A stretch of 34,472 nt of DNA from Clostridiales bacterium (GCA_012518535.1 JAAYRX010000172.1:1-34472), one strand, 5' to 3'. Counted from the first letter of the stretch, positions 1 through 9,872 are shown. Program-made: numbers and translations. Notes: a model not told the origin generated them from the sequence alone.

Positions 1-13
1 AACAACCCGAGGC

Positions 14-577
14 ATGATTCCAGTGGCTTCTAATGCACCTAATATTATCCTGGTTGGGTTTATGGGTGCTGGCAAGTCAACAATTGGGCAGGTACTGGCA
101 AAGAGATTGTCCCTGGATTTCTGGGATTCGGACAGTAGGATAGAAGAATTGGCGGGAGTGTCTATTCCGGATATTTTTAGAACCCATGGTGAAAAATATT
201 TTCGAAGACTGGAGTATGAGGTGTTATTGTATTTAACTAATTTACAGGGAGCTATAATCTCCACAGGTGGCGGAGCCGTTACCAATGGTTCACTCTTGGA
301 TCATTTGTTATCCAAGGGGTTGGTAATTCATCTGGAGGCTTCGAAAGAGACGATATTACAACGGATAAAGAGTACAGACAACAGGCCTATGCTAGGCCAT
401 GAGGATGGAGAACTAGCAGATCGTATTGATAAACTTTACAGGATTAGATATCCTGAGTATTTGAAGGCCCATTGTACTGTTAAGACAGACAACAAGGAAG
501 TGGAATCGATTGTGGATGAGATCGTGGGCCTGATAGACAACATAATAGGTTCTGGGCAACAAAATTTTGGCTGTTAA
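14..577 (+). CDS. aroK: Shikimate kinase
   Basis: Walker A GFMGAGKST, DSDSRIEE, RRLEYEVL, STGGGAV and RPML motifs; followed by aroQ. Exact start uncertain because it is near the window edge. Confidence 0.93.
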   Translation: MIPVASNAPNIILVGFMGAGKSTIGQVLAKRLSLDFWDSDSRIEELAGVSIPDIFRTHGEKYFRRLEYEVLLYLTNLQGAIISTGGGAVTNGSLLDHLLSKGLVIHLEASKETILQRIKSTDNRPMLGHEDGELADRIDKLYRIRYPEYLKAHCTVKTDNKEVESIVDEIVGLIDNIIGSGQQNFGC

Positions 578-634
578 ATATAGCTATTTTGTGGTAATAT
601 GTATACGAAATAATCATAAGGGGCATTACATTCT

Positions 635-1081
635 ATGAGAATTCTTATACTAAATGGTCCTAATCTGAACTTATTAGGTACCAGGGAACCCTCTATCTAT
701 GGCCAGACAAGCCTGGATAGTTTAATCATGGATCTGGAAAAGCGCGCCCATGCTCTGGGAATAGAGCTGTATCACTATCAATCCAACAGCGAGGGTTCTT
801 TGATAGATCAAATTCATCTGGCTATTGACAAGGCCGATGGTATTATCTTTAATCCTGGCGCCTATAGCCATTACAGTTATGCTTTGCGGGATGCTATAGC
901 AGCTGTAAATATTCCGGTAATCGAAGTACATATTTCAAACATAAGTGCAAGAGAGTCCTTTCGTAACTTATCAGTTATAGCTCCTGTATGTCTTGGACAG
1001 ATCAGTGGGCTTGGTTTACATGGCTATAGCTTAGCCTTGGATTTTTTGGCTGATTACCTGGCGGAAAAGCCACTTTCGTAA
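635..1081 (+). CDS. aroQ: Type II 3-dehydroquinate dehydratase
   Basis: ILNGPNLNLLGTREPSIYG, NPGAYSHYSYALRDA and PVIEVHISNISARE motifs typical of type II DHQase. Confidence 0.96.
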   Translation: MRILILNGPNLNLLGTREPSIYGQTSLDSLIMDLEKRAHALGIELYHYQSNSEGSLIDQIHLAIDKADGIIFNPGAYSHYSYALRDAIAAVNIPVIEVHISNISARESFRNLSVIAPVCLGQISGLGLHGYSLALDFLADYLAEKPLS

Positions 1082-1128
1082 CTTTTCGATTATACTCTAC
1101 ATTTTATTATGGATAGGAGATGGGAACT

Positions 1129-1686
1129 ATGATTTCTGCAGGAGATTTTAGAAAAGGTATGACCATTGATATCGATGGTCAGGTTTATACGGTTGTTGAC
1201 TTTCAACATGTTAAGCCGGGCAAGGGTGCAGCCTTTGTCAGGACAAAGATAAAGAATGCCGTTACCGGCAGCGTATTGGAGAGAACCTTTAGTCCCAGCG
1301 AAAGGGTGCCAAGAGCTCATGTTGAAACCAAGGAGATGCAATACTTATACAACGATGGGAATCTCTACTATTTTATGGACACTGAAACATACGAGCAAAT
1401 CCCCTTAAACCGTGGACAAGTTGAAGATGCAATGACATTCATTAAGGAAAATATGAATGTAACTATTAAATTTTTCAAAGGGGAAGCATTCTCGGTAGAG
1501 CCACCGTTTTTTGTTGAGCTGGAAGTAACAGAAACCGAGCCGGGTTTCAAGGGAGATACGGCTACCGGGGGCAGCAAACCCGCTACCCTTGAAACGGGTG
1601 CTACTTTAAACGTACCCTTGTTTATAAATGTAGGTGACGTGATCCGGGTAGATACCAGAACAGGGGAGTATATGGAAAGGGCTTGA
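1129..1686 (+). CDS. efp: Elongation factor P
   Basis: [18 protein letters not shown]...[17 protein letters not shown]...GEYMERA is classical EF-P. Start moved from 1120 to ATG 1129 because AGGAGA at 1115-1120 is the likely SD. Confidence 0.97.
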   Translation: MISAGDFRKGMTIDIDGQVYTVVDFQHVKPGKGAAFVRTKIKNAVTGSVLERTFSPSERVPRAHVETKEMQYLYNDGNLYYFMDTETYEQIPLNRGQVEDAMTFIKENMNVTIKFFKGEAFSVEPPFFVELEVTETEPGFKGDTATGGSKPATLETGATLNVPLFINVGDVIRVDTRTGEYMERA

Positions 1687-1763
1687 GGGGAACCATATTG
1701 ACAAGGTCGTAAGCCAATAGTTATGGCATAAAGCAAATCATGTATAGAATAAGAGGATGAATT

Positions 1764-2156
1764 ATGGATTATTTACTGGAAAAGGTTGCCTATCTTAAGG
1801 GATTGATGGATGGTCTGGAAATCGATGACAGCACCAAAGAGGGGAAAATCTTAATAAATGTCGTTGATATTCTCCATGATATAGTGCATGAAATTGCCGA
1901 TTTAACCGCATCCAATGATGAACTGGACGAGTATATCCAGACTATCGATGAGGATCTGTCGGATATAGAGTATGAATTGTACGGCGATGATGATGAATAT
2001 TGTGACGACGATTTACACTATATTGAGGTTGAATGCCCCCATTGCCAAGAAACAGTTTATTTTGCCGATGATCTTTTTGAAACGGAAAATGAATTGTATT
2101 GCCCCAATTGCAAAGAATCCATATATAATGAAGATCTATCGGATCCCGAGGACTAA
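1764..2156 (+). CDS. CD1247 N-terminal domain-like protein with C-terminal zinc ribbon (acidic)
   Basis: N-terminal helical MDYLLEKVAYLKGLMDGLEI pattern; C-terminal CPHC...CPNC zinc ribbon; position after efp. Confidence 0.7.
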   Translation: MDYLLEKVAYLKGLMDGLEIDDSTKEGKILINVVDILHDIVHEIADLTASNDELDEYIQTIDEDLSDIEYELYGDDDEYCDDDLHYIEVECPHCQETVYFADDLFETENELYCPNCKESIYNEDLSDPED

Positions 2157-2224
2157 AGAAAATTATGAAACTCAAATAACGTATGACACTTGCCATGTTA
2201 AGTACAGAGAAGTATGGTTGTATT

Positions 2225-2250
2225 GACCGGTTATTGCCGGTCTTTTTTTA
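2225..2250 (+). terminator. Rho-independent terminator after efp/CD1247-type gene
   Basis: GACCGG-TTATTG-CCGGTC stem followed by TTTTTTTATT. Confidence 0.85.
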
Positions 2251-2321
2251 TTGGAAATAAGTATAAACCAGTCCATATGGACATAGGTATATTATACATA
2301 TGGAAAAAAGGACGAGTTAAA

Positions 2322-3311
2322 ATGAAACAAAAGACAGATGGTTTGGAATACTATTTTCAACCCGTATTGGATGCTTTACCGGATAATTTTAGAAAAATGA
2401 TTATGTCTGTCTCTAAAGAGATATTAAGGGAACTGGAGGAAATCAGAGTTCGACAAGGGCGTCCCCTCATGGTGTATAGCCGTGGAAGGGACTATTTTCT
2501 ATGTCCTGACGGAAGCGTGTCTCGTTATCCCAAAAAGGCTTATGTAGTTACAGATCAGGATGCACGGTGTATACTGGAATTAATTTCCGACTATTCGATT
2601 TATGCCTTTGAAGAGGAACTAGCCAGTGGATATATAACCCTTCAGGGCGGATATAGGGTAGGAATATCGGGTAAGATGACCAGCGGTAAAGACGGTATTA
2701 TTAGATTTCAACATATAACATCTTTCAATTTTAGGATTGCCAGGGAAATTCGCAATGCATCCAACAAAATTATCCCTTATGTCGTTAAGGGAAATCGGAT
2801 ATTTCATACCTTGATACTATCACCCCCACAGATGGGAAAAACGACTTTAATACGTGATTTGGCCAGGCAGCTTAGTAATGGTTTTCCGGGATTTTCAGGA
2901 GTTAAGGTGGGAATAGTGGACGAACGCTCGGAAATCGCGGGATGCTATCAGGGAATACCCCAAAATGATGTAGGTGTCAGGACGGATATATTGGACGGAT
3001 GTCCAAAAGCTACAGGGATAATTATGCTAATTCGCTCCATGTCTCCTGATGTCATAATAACCGATGAAATAGGAAAACCCATGGATGTCATGGCAATAGA
3101 GGATGCATTAAATGCCGGAATTACCATAATTACCACAGCCCATAGCCACGGATTGGAAGATGCTCAAAGAAGGCCTATTCTAAGATCCTTGCTTGAAAAC
3201 AATGTTTTTCAAAGGATCATGGTGTTAGGAAATAGTCTTGGTACAGGTACTTTGGAAAAGGCTTATGACCTAATTGAAGGGAAGGAGCTATTGGACCGTC
3301 CCATTAGGTAG
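2322..3311 (+). CDS. spoIIIAA: Stage III sporulation protein AA (AAA+ ATPase)
   Basis: Walker A-like PPQMGKTTLIRD, DERSEIAG, ITDEIGKP; first gene of a full spoIIIA operon. The annotated start at 2214 spans a terminator, so ATG 2322 is preferred. Confidence 0.95.
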   Translation: MKQKTDGLEYYFQPVLDALPDNFRKMIMSVSKEILRELEEIRVRQGRPLMVYSRGRDYFLCPDGSVSRYPKKAYVVTDQDARCILELISDYSIYAFEEELASGYITLQGGYRVGISGKMTSGKDGIIRFQHITSFNFRIAREIRNASNKIIPYVVKGNRIFHTLILSPPQMGKTTLIRDLARQLSNGFPGFSGVKVGIVDERSEIAGCYQGIPQNDVGVRTDILDGCPKATGIIMLIRSMSPDVIITDEIGKPMDVMAIEDALNAGITIITTAHSHGLEDAQRRPILRSLLENNVFQRIMVLGNSLGTGTLEKAYDLIEGKELLDRPIR

Positions 3312-3366
3312 GATGCAGCCTTATGTATTATACAAATCCTAATAATAAGGGGGAGGAGAGAATGGT

Positions 3367-3888
3367 ATGTTAATGAAAATAATATCCAGCCTCCTAATCA
3401 TCATTTGCTGTTCTCTATTGGGAGTACATATGTCTCATCGCTATACCCAGCGGATTAATAATATCAGAGAATTACGCAATGTCTTATCTCAACTGGAAAC
3501 TGAGATTGTACATTATTCTACTATATTGGCCCATGCAATTAGAAAGTCCAGTAAATCTGTCAAGGGGGACTGGAAACCGGTTTTCGATAATATAGTGGAA
3601 GCTTTGGAGAGTAGAATGGAGTATTCCCTGTCAGAGGTATGGCAGGAATCCCTTAGATCCCTGAAACATAACCCTAATATCCACAAGGCAGAGTATGAAA
3701 TAATGCAAAGATTTGGGTTGCAGCTGGGAAACAGCGATAAAATCAGCCAGGAGAAATATTTTCAACTTACCCAGGAGCAATTGAAGATAGAAGAAAATAG
3801 TGCAAGGGAAGAACGCCTTAAATATAGTAGGATGTATTATAACTTAGGAATATTACTGGGTCTGGGCATAGCCATAATACTCTTTTAA
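3367..3888 (+). CDS. spoIIIAB: Stage III sporulation protein AB
   Basis: N- and C-terminal TM segments, RINNIRELRNVLSQLETEI; operon position. Confidence 0.93.
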   Translation: MLMKIISSLLIIICCSLLGVHMSHRYTQRINNIRELRNVLSQLETEIVHYSTILAHAIRKSSKSVKGDWKPVFDNIVEALESRMEYSLSEVWQESLRSLKHNPNIHKAEYEIMQRFGLQLGNSDKISQEKYFQLTQEQLKIEENSAREERLKYSRMYYNLGILLGLGIAIILF

Positions 3889-3912
3889 TACAAACGAATG
3901 GAGGAAGAGGAC

Positions 3913-4110
3913 GTGAACATTGATATTATATTTAAAATAGCTGCTGTAGGCATATTGATAGCTGTATTGAATCAGGTCCTTTTAAGAGCTGGCCGGGAGG
4001 AGATGGCCATGTTGACAACACTGGCAGGTGTGGTGGTTGTACTACTAATGGTAGTTAACTTAATTAATAATTTGTTCAACAGCATAAAAAGTATCTTCCG
4101 TCTGTATTAG
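3913..4110 (+). CDS. spoIIIAC: Stage III sporulation protein AC
   Basis: Small two-TM protein IDIIFKIAAVGILIAVLNQVLLRAGREEMA; GTG 3913 preceded by GGAGG at 3900-3904 with an 8-nt spacer. Confidence 0.94.
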   Translation: MNIDIIFKIAAVGILIAVLNQVLLRAGREEMAMLTTLAGVVVVLLMVVNLINNLFNSIKSIFRLY

Positions 4111-4135
4111 TAATACGGAAAGGGGACTTGCTTAT

Positions 4136-4522
4136 ATGGGTATAGTGCAAATATTAGGAATTGGTATTATTGCTGCCATTCTTTCTGTCACCATCAAACA
4201 AGAAAAACCTGAATTTGCTGTAATGGTTAGCATCGCGACAGGAATAACGATTTTTTTTGTAATTGCAGATAAATTACCATATGTTATCGATACATTTAAC
4301 AATATTATAAGTAAAACCCAGGTAAACATGGTATTTATCTCAACATTAATCAAAATAATTGGAATTGCATACATAACTGAGTTCGGATCCCAGATATGTA
4401 GGGATATGGGTGAAGGTAGTATAGCCTCGAAGATAGAACTGGGGGGGAAAGTTATTATTATGGTCCTGGGCTTACCAATCATTACAGCTCTTACCGAAAC
4501 CATTCTGGGAATATTATCGTAA
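4136..4522 (+). CDS. spoIIIAD: Stage III sporulation protein AD
   Basis: Multi-TM, IAYITEFGSQICRDMGEGSIASKIELGGKVIIM; operon position. Confidence 0.95.
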   Translation: MGIVQILGIGIIAAILSVTIKQEKPEFAVMVSIATGITIFFVIADKLPYVIDTFNNIISKTQVNMVFISTLIKIIGIAYITEFGSQICRDMGEGSIASKIELGGKVIIMVLGLPIITALTETILGILS

Positions 4523-4536
4523 GGAGATCTATACCT

Positions 4537-5730
4537 ATGAAAAAATCCATGTTGATTGGGATGATATTAGTTACTCTGCTCTTTCCCATGAGGTTAATAC
4601 ACGCACAGCCTGAATCCAACGGTGATCCAGGTGATGAGATTCGTAGGATAGCTGAGGATCAATTGGATAATTTGAATATCGATCAATGGAATGAATATAT
4701 AAAAGGTATAGGCAATTATCAAGAGAATATTTTTATCAACATGGATGCAAAGGAAATGATAGTTAAAATCCTGAACGGGGATTTTGAATTTGATTGGAAA
4801 GAGATATTTCAATCTATTGGAAAGATCCTTTTTAGGGAAATTTCCTACAGTTTATCTCTTGTTATTAAAATCCTGGCAATCGCAATTATTACAGGTGCCT
4901 TAGGTAATTTTAAAACCAGTTTTAGCAATTCATCCGTAGGTGAACTGGCTTGGATCATTTCCTACATTATGATTATCATCCTGGTAATACAGAGCGTGAC
5001 CATTGCTTTGGATACTGGAAAGAATGCAATTGATCACATGACATCCTTTATGAGTCTCATATTTCCGGTACTCCTGGCCCTCTTAATAGGAATGGGGGGC
5101 ATCGCGTCATCTAGCATTTTACAACCGGCTACAGTGATATTATCCAACGTTACAGGAATATTCCTAAGAAATGTGATGATACCCTTGATTTTTCTTTCCA
5201 CAATTCTAATCTTGGTAAGCAATATTAACGAGAATATAAGCCTGGGGGGCTTGAGCAAATTGATTAAGAATGCATGTGGTTGGACTTTGGGTATTATATT
5301 CACTATTTTCGTGGGTGTCATTAGCATACAAGGAATTCTTGCAGCATCTTTCGATGGAGTTTCCATACGAACAACCAAATATGCCATTGAAGCTTTCGTG
5401 CCGGTAGTTGGCAAAATGTTCTCACAAACAGTCGATATGGTTATTGGCTGCTCACTGATACTAAAAAATGCTGTGGGCGTGGTCGGGCTAATAATTGCAG
5501 CGGCTATATGCTTGCATCCTGCGCTAAAAATCATATCCTTAATTGCGATTTACAAGCTATGCGGTGCACTATTAGAACCCATAAGTGATAAAAGGGTAGT
5601 GACCTGTATGAATGAAATAGCCGGAGTCTTGAGCATGCTATTCATCACTGTAGCGGGTATTGCCATAATGTTTTTTATGACCATAGCATTATTAGTAGGG
5701 GTGGGTAATATAACTATTATGATGAGATAG
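4537..5730 (+). CDS. spoIIIAE: Stage III sporulation protein AE
   Basis: Signal peptide plus multi-TM, GMGGIASSSILQP and GPVVGKMFSQTVD-like motifs; operon position. Confidence 0.95.
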   Translation: MKKSMLIGMILVTLLFPMRLIHAQPESNGDPGDEIRRIAEDQLDNLNIDQWNEYIKGIGNYQENIFINMDAKEMIVKILNGDFEFDWKEIFQSIGKILFREISYSLSLVIKILAIAIITGALGNFKTSFSNSSVGELAWIISYIMIIILVIQSVTIALDTGKNAIDHMTSFMSLIFPVLLALLIGMGGIASSSILQPATVILSNVTGIFLRNVMIPLIFLSTILILVSNINENISLGGLSKLIKNACGWTLGIIFTIFVGVISIQGILAASFDGVSIRTTKYAIEAFVPVVGKMFSQTVDMVIGCSLILKNAVGVVGLIIAAAICLHPALKIISLIAIYKLCGALLEPISDKRVVTCMNEIAGVLSMLFITVAGIAIMFFMTIALLVGVGNITIMMR

Positions 5731-5746
5731 AAGGTGCGAGACGGAA

Positions 5747-6340
5747 ATGAATCAATGGATTTCAAATATTCTGGGTGTAGTAGTATTGGGGATATTGATG
5801 GACATGATCATACCGACTGGGAATACAAAATCCTATGCTCGATTCTTTATAGGTTTAATTATGTTACTGGTTATGATTCAGCCTGTAGTAAACCTATTAG
5901 GGCAGTTCCCGAGTTATAGTGAAAACTTGTGGTCTGTTAAAATAGACCCGGAATTGGAAACTATAGATACGGCGTCCCATATCATCGAACTGAATCAGGA
6001 GAAGCACTTGCAGAGGATGTACAAAAGTCGGCTGGAAAAGGATGTAATAGAAAGGACCAGGCCGTATATACCAGATGTTGATGTTACGGCCGATGTTACT
6101 TTGGTAGAATCTCAAGGATCGGCTGCTTATGAAATTGATTCAATCCAAATTATCCTGGAACCAAGGGATCTATACAAGATCCAAGAGATTGAAATATCCG
6201 TTGATTTGGAGGCCGACTGTCAAAGGAAAAAGCATCTCAAAGATACCCAGAAGGAGATTGAAGGCCTTCGTCAACTAAAAAAGCATCTTTCAGAAACTTA
6301 TGGAATTGAAGAATCAAGAATACATATAAGTAGTGAATAA
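5747..6340 (+). CDS. spoIIIAF: Stage III sporulation protein AF
   Basis: Two N-terminal TMs, MIIPTGNTKSYARFFIGLIMLLVMIQPV; operon position. Confidence 0.93.
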   Translation: MNQWISNILGVVVLGILMDMIIPTGNTKSYARFFIGLIMLLVMIQPVVNLLGQFPSYSENLWSVKIDPELETIDTASHIIELNQEKHLQRMYKSRLEKDVIERTRPYIPDVDVTADVTLVESQGSAAYEIDSIQIILEPRDLYKIQEIEISVDLEADCQRKKHLKDTQKEIEGLRQLKKHLSETYGIEESRIHISSE

Positions 6341-6366
6341 AATACCTATGATAAGGGGGCTTAACA

Positions 6367-6969
6367 ATGGAGGGAAAAAGTGGTGCTCTAAAAGAATATA
6401 TAGCTAAATTGAAGGAAGTAAAGAAGACGGAATGGATAATGATAATTCTTGTTCTTTCGATAATAATAAGTATTTATGCATCTACCTTAAATAAATCATC
6501 AAATACTAACCAGGACGACACCCTCCCTGAGTCACAATCAGGCCTGCATTGGATAAAAAATGATGATAATATCGAAAGTCGTGAGGAGCAAAGACTTAAG
6601 GAAATTCTATCCACGATAAAGGGGGCAGGGCGGGTGGAGGTAATGATTACCTATGTATCCAGCAAGGAAATTGTTACAGCCATGAATACAGTTGAATCAA
6701 CCACAACAACAGAGGAGGAAGACAACAATGGAGGCACCAGGCTTATTAACCAGAATGATAGAAATTCGCAACCGTCAACATTCAACGATGCGGAAGGATC
6801 CAAGCCGATCATCTTAAAGGAGGTGGAACCAGAGATCAGGGGAGTAATAATTATTTCTGAAGGGGCCAACGATATAAGGGTAAAAATGGAATTAATGAAA
6901 GCAGTTCAGGTTGCTTTGGGCATCAAGCCCAATCAGGTGGAAGTTTTCCCAATGAAGGAATTTGATTAG
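6367..6969 (+). CDS. spoIIIAG: Stage III sporulation protein AG
   Basis: Single TM, LKEILSTIKGAGRVEVMITY and EPEIRGVIIISEGAND motifs. Confidence 0.94.
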   Translation: MEGKSGALKEYIAKLKEVKKTEWIMIILVLSIIISIYASTLNKSSNTNQDDTLPESQSGLHWIKNDDNIESREEQRLKEILSTIKGAGRVEVMITYVSSKEIVTAMNTVESTTTTEEEDNNGGTRLINQNDRNSQPSTFNDAEGSKPIILKEVEPEIRGVIIISEGANDIRVKMELMKAVQVALGIKPNQVEVFPMKEFD

Positions 6970-6982
6970 GGAGGATGATTGA

Positions 6983-7570
6983 ATGTTTATATTAAAAAGG
7001 AAAAATTTAGTTTTGGGAATGCTTGTGGTTCTTCTAGTGATTACAGGTTATTTAAACTTTAGATATAATCAAAATTTGCTAAATGATAGTGAAAAAAATG
7101 GATTGGTAACTAATGAGGACAGAAAGCCCGCAGTGACCATTAAAGATGTGGCAAAGGATGACAATTCAGTTAGCGGAGATAGCCCAGAGCAATCCGATTC
7201 TATAAGTACAACAAGCAGTATGGGATTTTTTGTGGAATATCGATTCGACCGTGAGAATAAGAGAAAGGAAGAAATTGATTACATAAAAGAGATTGTTGAT
7301 AATCCTAACTCCGAAATCGAAATGAAAAATGAGGCTCAAGCACAGCTATTGGAAATAACAAATATCATGGAAAAAGAATTGACCATAGAAGGTCTGTTGA
7401 AGGCAAAAGGATTTAAGGATTCCGTAGTTATCTTTAATCAGGATTATGTCAGCGTTATAGTAGAAAAAAATGAATTAGCACCTGAAGAGGTAGCTCAGAT
7501 TCTAGATATTGTTAAGAGGGAATCAGGTAAGACTGCAGAAAACATTAAAATAATACCAACTAGTCAATAG
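6983..7570 (+). CDS. spoIIIAH: Stage III sporulation protein AH (SpoIIQ partner)
   Basis: Single N-terminal TM, FFVEYRFDRENKRKEEIDYIKEIVDNPNSE, C-terminal ring-building-like domain. Confidence 0.94.
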   Translation: MFILKRKNLVLGMLVVLLVITGYLNFRYNQNLLNDSEKNGLVTNEDRKPAVTIKDVAKDDNSVSGDSPEQSDSISTTSSMGFFVEYRFDRENKRKEEIDYIKEIVDNPNSEIEMKNEAQAQLLEITNIMEKELTIEGLLKAKGFKDSVVIFNQDYVSVIVEKNELAPEEVAQILDIVKRESGKTAENIKIIPTSQ

Positions 7571-7674
7571 AGCTTCCATTTAGTCTAGTTGTTCTATTTA
7601 TGAGTGGAGATTACAGCAAAAAGACTATCAGTGGCATTATCATGGTAAAATATGGTTGAGACTATTAATTTAGC

Positions 7675-7703
7675 TTGACATAGTGTTCAAAAAGATATAA
7701 AAT
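7675..7703 (+). promoter_or_regulatory. SigA-type promoter for rny
   Basis: TTGACA (7675-7680), 17-bp spacer, TAAAAT (7698-7703). Confidence 0.75.
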
Positions 7704-7724
7704 TAATTTATCATTGTAGATTAT

Positions 7725-7883
7725 GGGTAGCCGCTTATTTATATAAATATTTATGCGCTATCCAGTATGGTAAGCTAGGTATTTATTCTTTATACTTGGC
7801 AAGCAGCAAAATTGATAAGAAAAATAAGAACTTAAAAAATCCACGTATCGTCTAGGCCGGGGGTGCAACTCGGCTTGGATTTT
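7725..7883 (+). ncRNA. Candidate structured 5' leader of rny (three stem-loops)
   Basis: SL1 GGGTAG...CTATCC with inner CGC/GCG and a TATTTATATAAATA palindrome (7725-7763); SL2 GCTAGGTAT/ATACTTGGC (7774-7800); SL3 AAAATCCA...TGGATTTT enclosing GGCCG/CGGCT (7836-7883). Confidence 0.5.
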
Positions 7884-7915
7884 ATTAACAGAGAATGAGG
7901 AGGTGTCCCTAACCA

Positions 7916-9460
7916 GTGCCAGATTTACTACTACAGGTATTTGTCCTGGTAGTAGTAGCTATTGGGGGAATGGCGATAGGATACAATTATCGGAAGCGGA
8001 TTGCAGAGGGGAAAATATCCAGCGCAGAAGAAGCCGCTAAGAGAATTGTTGACGAAGCCGAGAAACAAGCTGAAGCAACGCAAAGAGAAGCTATACTTGA
8101 AGCTAAAGAAGAAATACACAAACTGCGAAACGAATTTGATAGGGAAGTAAGAGATCGAAGAAACGAGATTCAAAGGATAGAACGCAGAGTCCAACAAAAG
8201 GAAGAAAACTTGGACAGAAAGATGGTCTCCTTGGAATCAAAAGAGGATTCTCTTAACAAGAAGAAGAAAGACATTGAGAAAGTAGAACAGGAAATCCGTT
8301 CTATACACACAAAAAGATTGAGTGAATTAGAAAAGATTTCCGAAATGACTAGGGATCAGGCCCGTGAAATGCTTTTACAAAGCGTGGAAAGGGATATTGC
8401 ACACGATGTGGCCGTAAAAATACGTGAGTACGAAAATAGAGCAAAAGAAGATGCTGAAAGAAAAGCACGCTCTATTATTTCCTTAGCCATACAGAAATCT
8501 GCTGCTGAACATGTGGCTGAGGCCACCGTTTCTGTGGTCGAATTGCCAAACGATGAAATGAAGGGTCGTATTATAGGTAGGGAAGGAAGGAATATCAGAA
8601 CCCTGGAAACAGCGACGGGGATAGATTTAATTATTGATGATACACCTGAAGCAGTTATCCTGTCTGGGTTTGATCCAATACGTAGAGAGATAGCCAGAAT
8701 TTCACTTGAAAAGCTCGTGTTGGACGGAAGGATCCATCCCACCAGAATTGAAGAGATGGTAGAAAAAGCCAAAAAAGAAGTAGAGAACCAGATTCGGGAA
8801 GAAGGAGAGCAAGCTGTTTTTGAAGCAGGAATCCATGGAATTCACCCCGAAGTGGTTAAACTGCTTGGTAGATTAAAGTTCAGGACCAGCTATGGGCAAA
8901 ACGTACTAAGACATTCTATCGAAGTTGCCCGTTTAGCAAGCATCATGGCGGATGAATTAGGCGCAGACGTAAAGTTAGCCAAGCGTGCTGGATTACTTCA
9001 TGATATAGGAAAGGCAGTAGATCATGAGGTGGAAGGGCCACATATACAAATTGGCGCAGATTTAGCCAAGAAGTATAAGGAAAGTCCCGAAGTAGTACAT
9101 GCTATTTTGGCTCACCATGGCGATATCGAAGCAAATACTGTTGAGGCAGTATTGGTTCAAGCCGCTGATGCCATATCTGCGGCAAGACCAGGAGCTAGGC
9201 GTGAAAGCCTGGAAGCCTATATAAAACGTTTGGAAAAGTTGGAAGAAATAGCAAATTCCTTCGCAGGAGTAGAAAAATCCTTTGCAATTCAGGCCGGACG
9301 TGAATTGAGAATTATTGTTAAGCCTGAAAAAGTCAGTGATGACCAAGCCATCCTAATGGCTAGAGACATTGTAAAAAGTGTTGAAAAAGAATTAGATTAT
9401 CCAGGACAAATAAAAATTAACGTTATTCGAGAAACTAGAGCTATTGAATATGCAAAATAA
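7916..9460 (+). CDS. rny: Ribonuclease Y
   Basis: N-terminal TM, long coiled coil, KH domain [17 protein letters not shown] motif HDIGKA; SD GGAGGTG, GTG start. Confidence 0.97.
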   Translation: MPDLLLQVFVLVVVAIGGMAIGYNYRKRIAEGKISSAEEAAKRIVDEAEKQAEATQREAILEAKEEIHKLRNEFDREVRDRRNEIQRIERRVQQKEENLDRKMVSLESKEDSLNKKKKDIEKVEQEIRSIHTKRLSELEKISEMTRDQAREMLLQSVERDIAHDVAVKIREYENRAKEDAERKARSIISLAIQKSAAEHVAEATVSVVELPNDEMKGRIIGREGRNIRTLETATGIDLIIDDTPEAVILSGFDPIRREIARISLEKLVLDGRIHPTRIEEMVEKAKKEVENQIREEGEQAVFEAGIHGIHPEVVKLLGRLKFRTSYGQNVLRHSIEVARLASIMADELGADVKLAKRAGLLHDIGKAVDHEVEGPHIQIGADLAKKYKESPEVVHAILAHHGDIEANTVEAVLVQAADAISAARPGARRESLEAYIKRLEKLEEIANSFAGVEKSFAIQAGRELRIIVKPEKVSDDQAILMARDIVKSVEKELDYPGQIKINVIRETRAIEYAK

Positions 9461-9490
9461 GGTGTAGCAACGCTACACCTTTTGTATTTT
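9459..9490 (+). terminator. Rho-independent terminator of rny
   Basis: AAGGTGTAGC-AAC-GCTACACCTT then TTTG; overlaps the rny stop codon. Confidence 0.8.
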
Positions 9491-9521
9491 GCCACCATTT
9501 AAAGCAAAAGGATCTAAAAAA

Positions 9522-9550
9522 GAAGGATATCTTGTTAGAATGTAGAATAT
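9522..9550 (+). promoter_or_regulatory. SigH-type promoter upstream of spoVS
   Basis: GAAGGATAT (9522-9530) fits RnAGGAWWW; 11-nt spacer; GTAGAATAT (9542-9550) fits RnnGAATWW. Confidence 0.8.
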
Positions 9551-9585
9551 TATAATCATAGACCAATGAACGAGGGGGTCAAATC

Positions 9586-9846
9586 ATGGAAGTATTGAAA
9601 GTATCATCAAGATCTAGTCCTAATTCAGTGGCGGGAGCCTTAGCCGGAGTGCTAAGAGAGCGCGGAACAGCGGAATTACAGGCCATTGGTGCAGGCGCCT
9701 TAAATCAAGCAATAAAGGCAGTAGCTATTGCTAGAGGATTTGTTGCTCCCGGAGGTATGGATTTGGTTTGCATCCCAGCTTTTACAGATATTATGATTGA
9801 TGGTGAAGAACGAACTGCAATGAAACTCATAGTTGAACCCCGCTAA
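9586..9846 (+). CDS. spoVS: Stage V sporulation protein S
   Basis: MEVLKVSSRSSPNSVAGALAGVLRERGTAELQAIGAGALNQAIKAVAIARGFVAPGG is near-invariant SpoVS. Confidence 0.98.
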   Translation: MEVLKVSSRSSPNSVAGALAGVLRERGTAELQAIGAGALNQAIKAVAIARGFVAPGGMDLVCIPAFTDIMIDGEERTAMKLIVEPR

Positions 9847-9872
9847 ACCTACCAACTAAAGGTAGGTTTTTT
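9846..9872 (+). terminator. Rho-independent terminator of spoVS
   Basis: AACCTACC-aactaaa-GGTAGGTT followed by TTTT. Confidence 0.85.

Noticed and set aside
1368-1736. 122-aa minus ORF antisense to efp
   Set aside because: Opposite a well-supported EF-P CDS with no independent signals.
5034-5534. 166-aa minus ORF antisense to spoIIIAE
   Set aside because: Entirely antisense to a well-supported CDS, no family motifs or SD; shadow ORF.
8356-8772. 138-aa minus ORF antisense to rny
   Set aside because: Opposite the conserved KH domain; low-complexity Ser/Ile composition typical of shadow ORFs.
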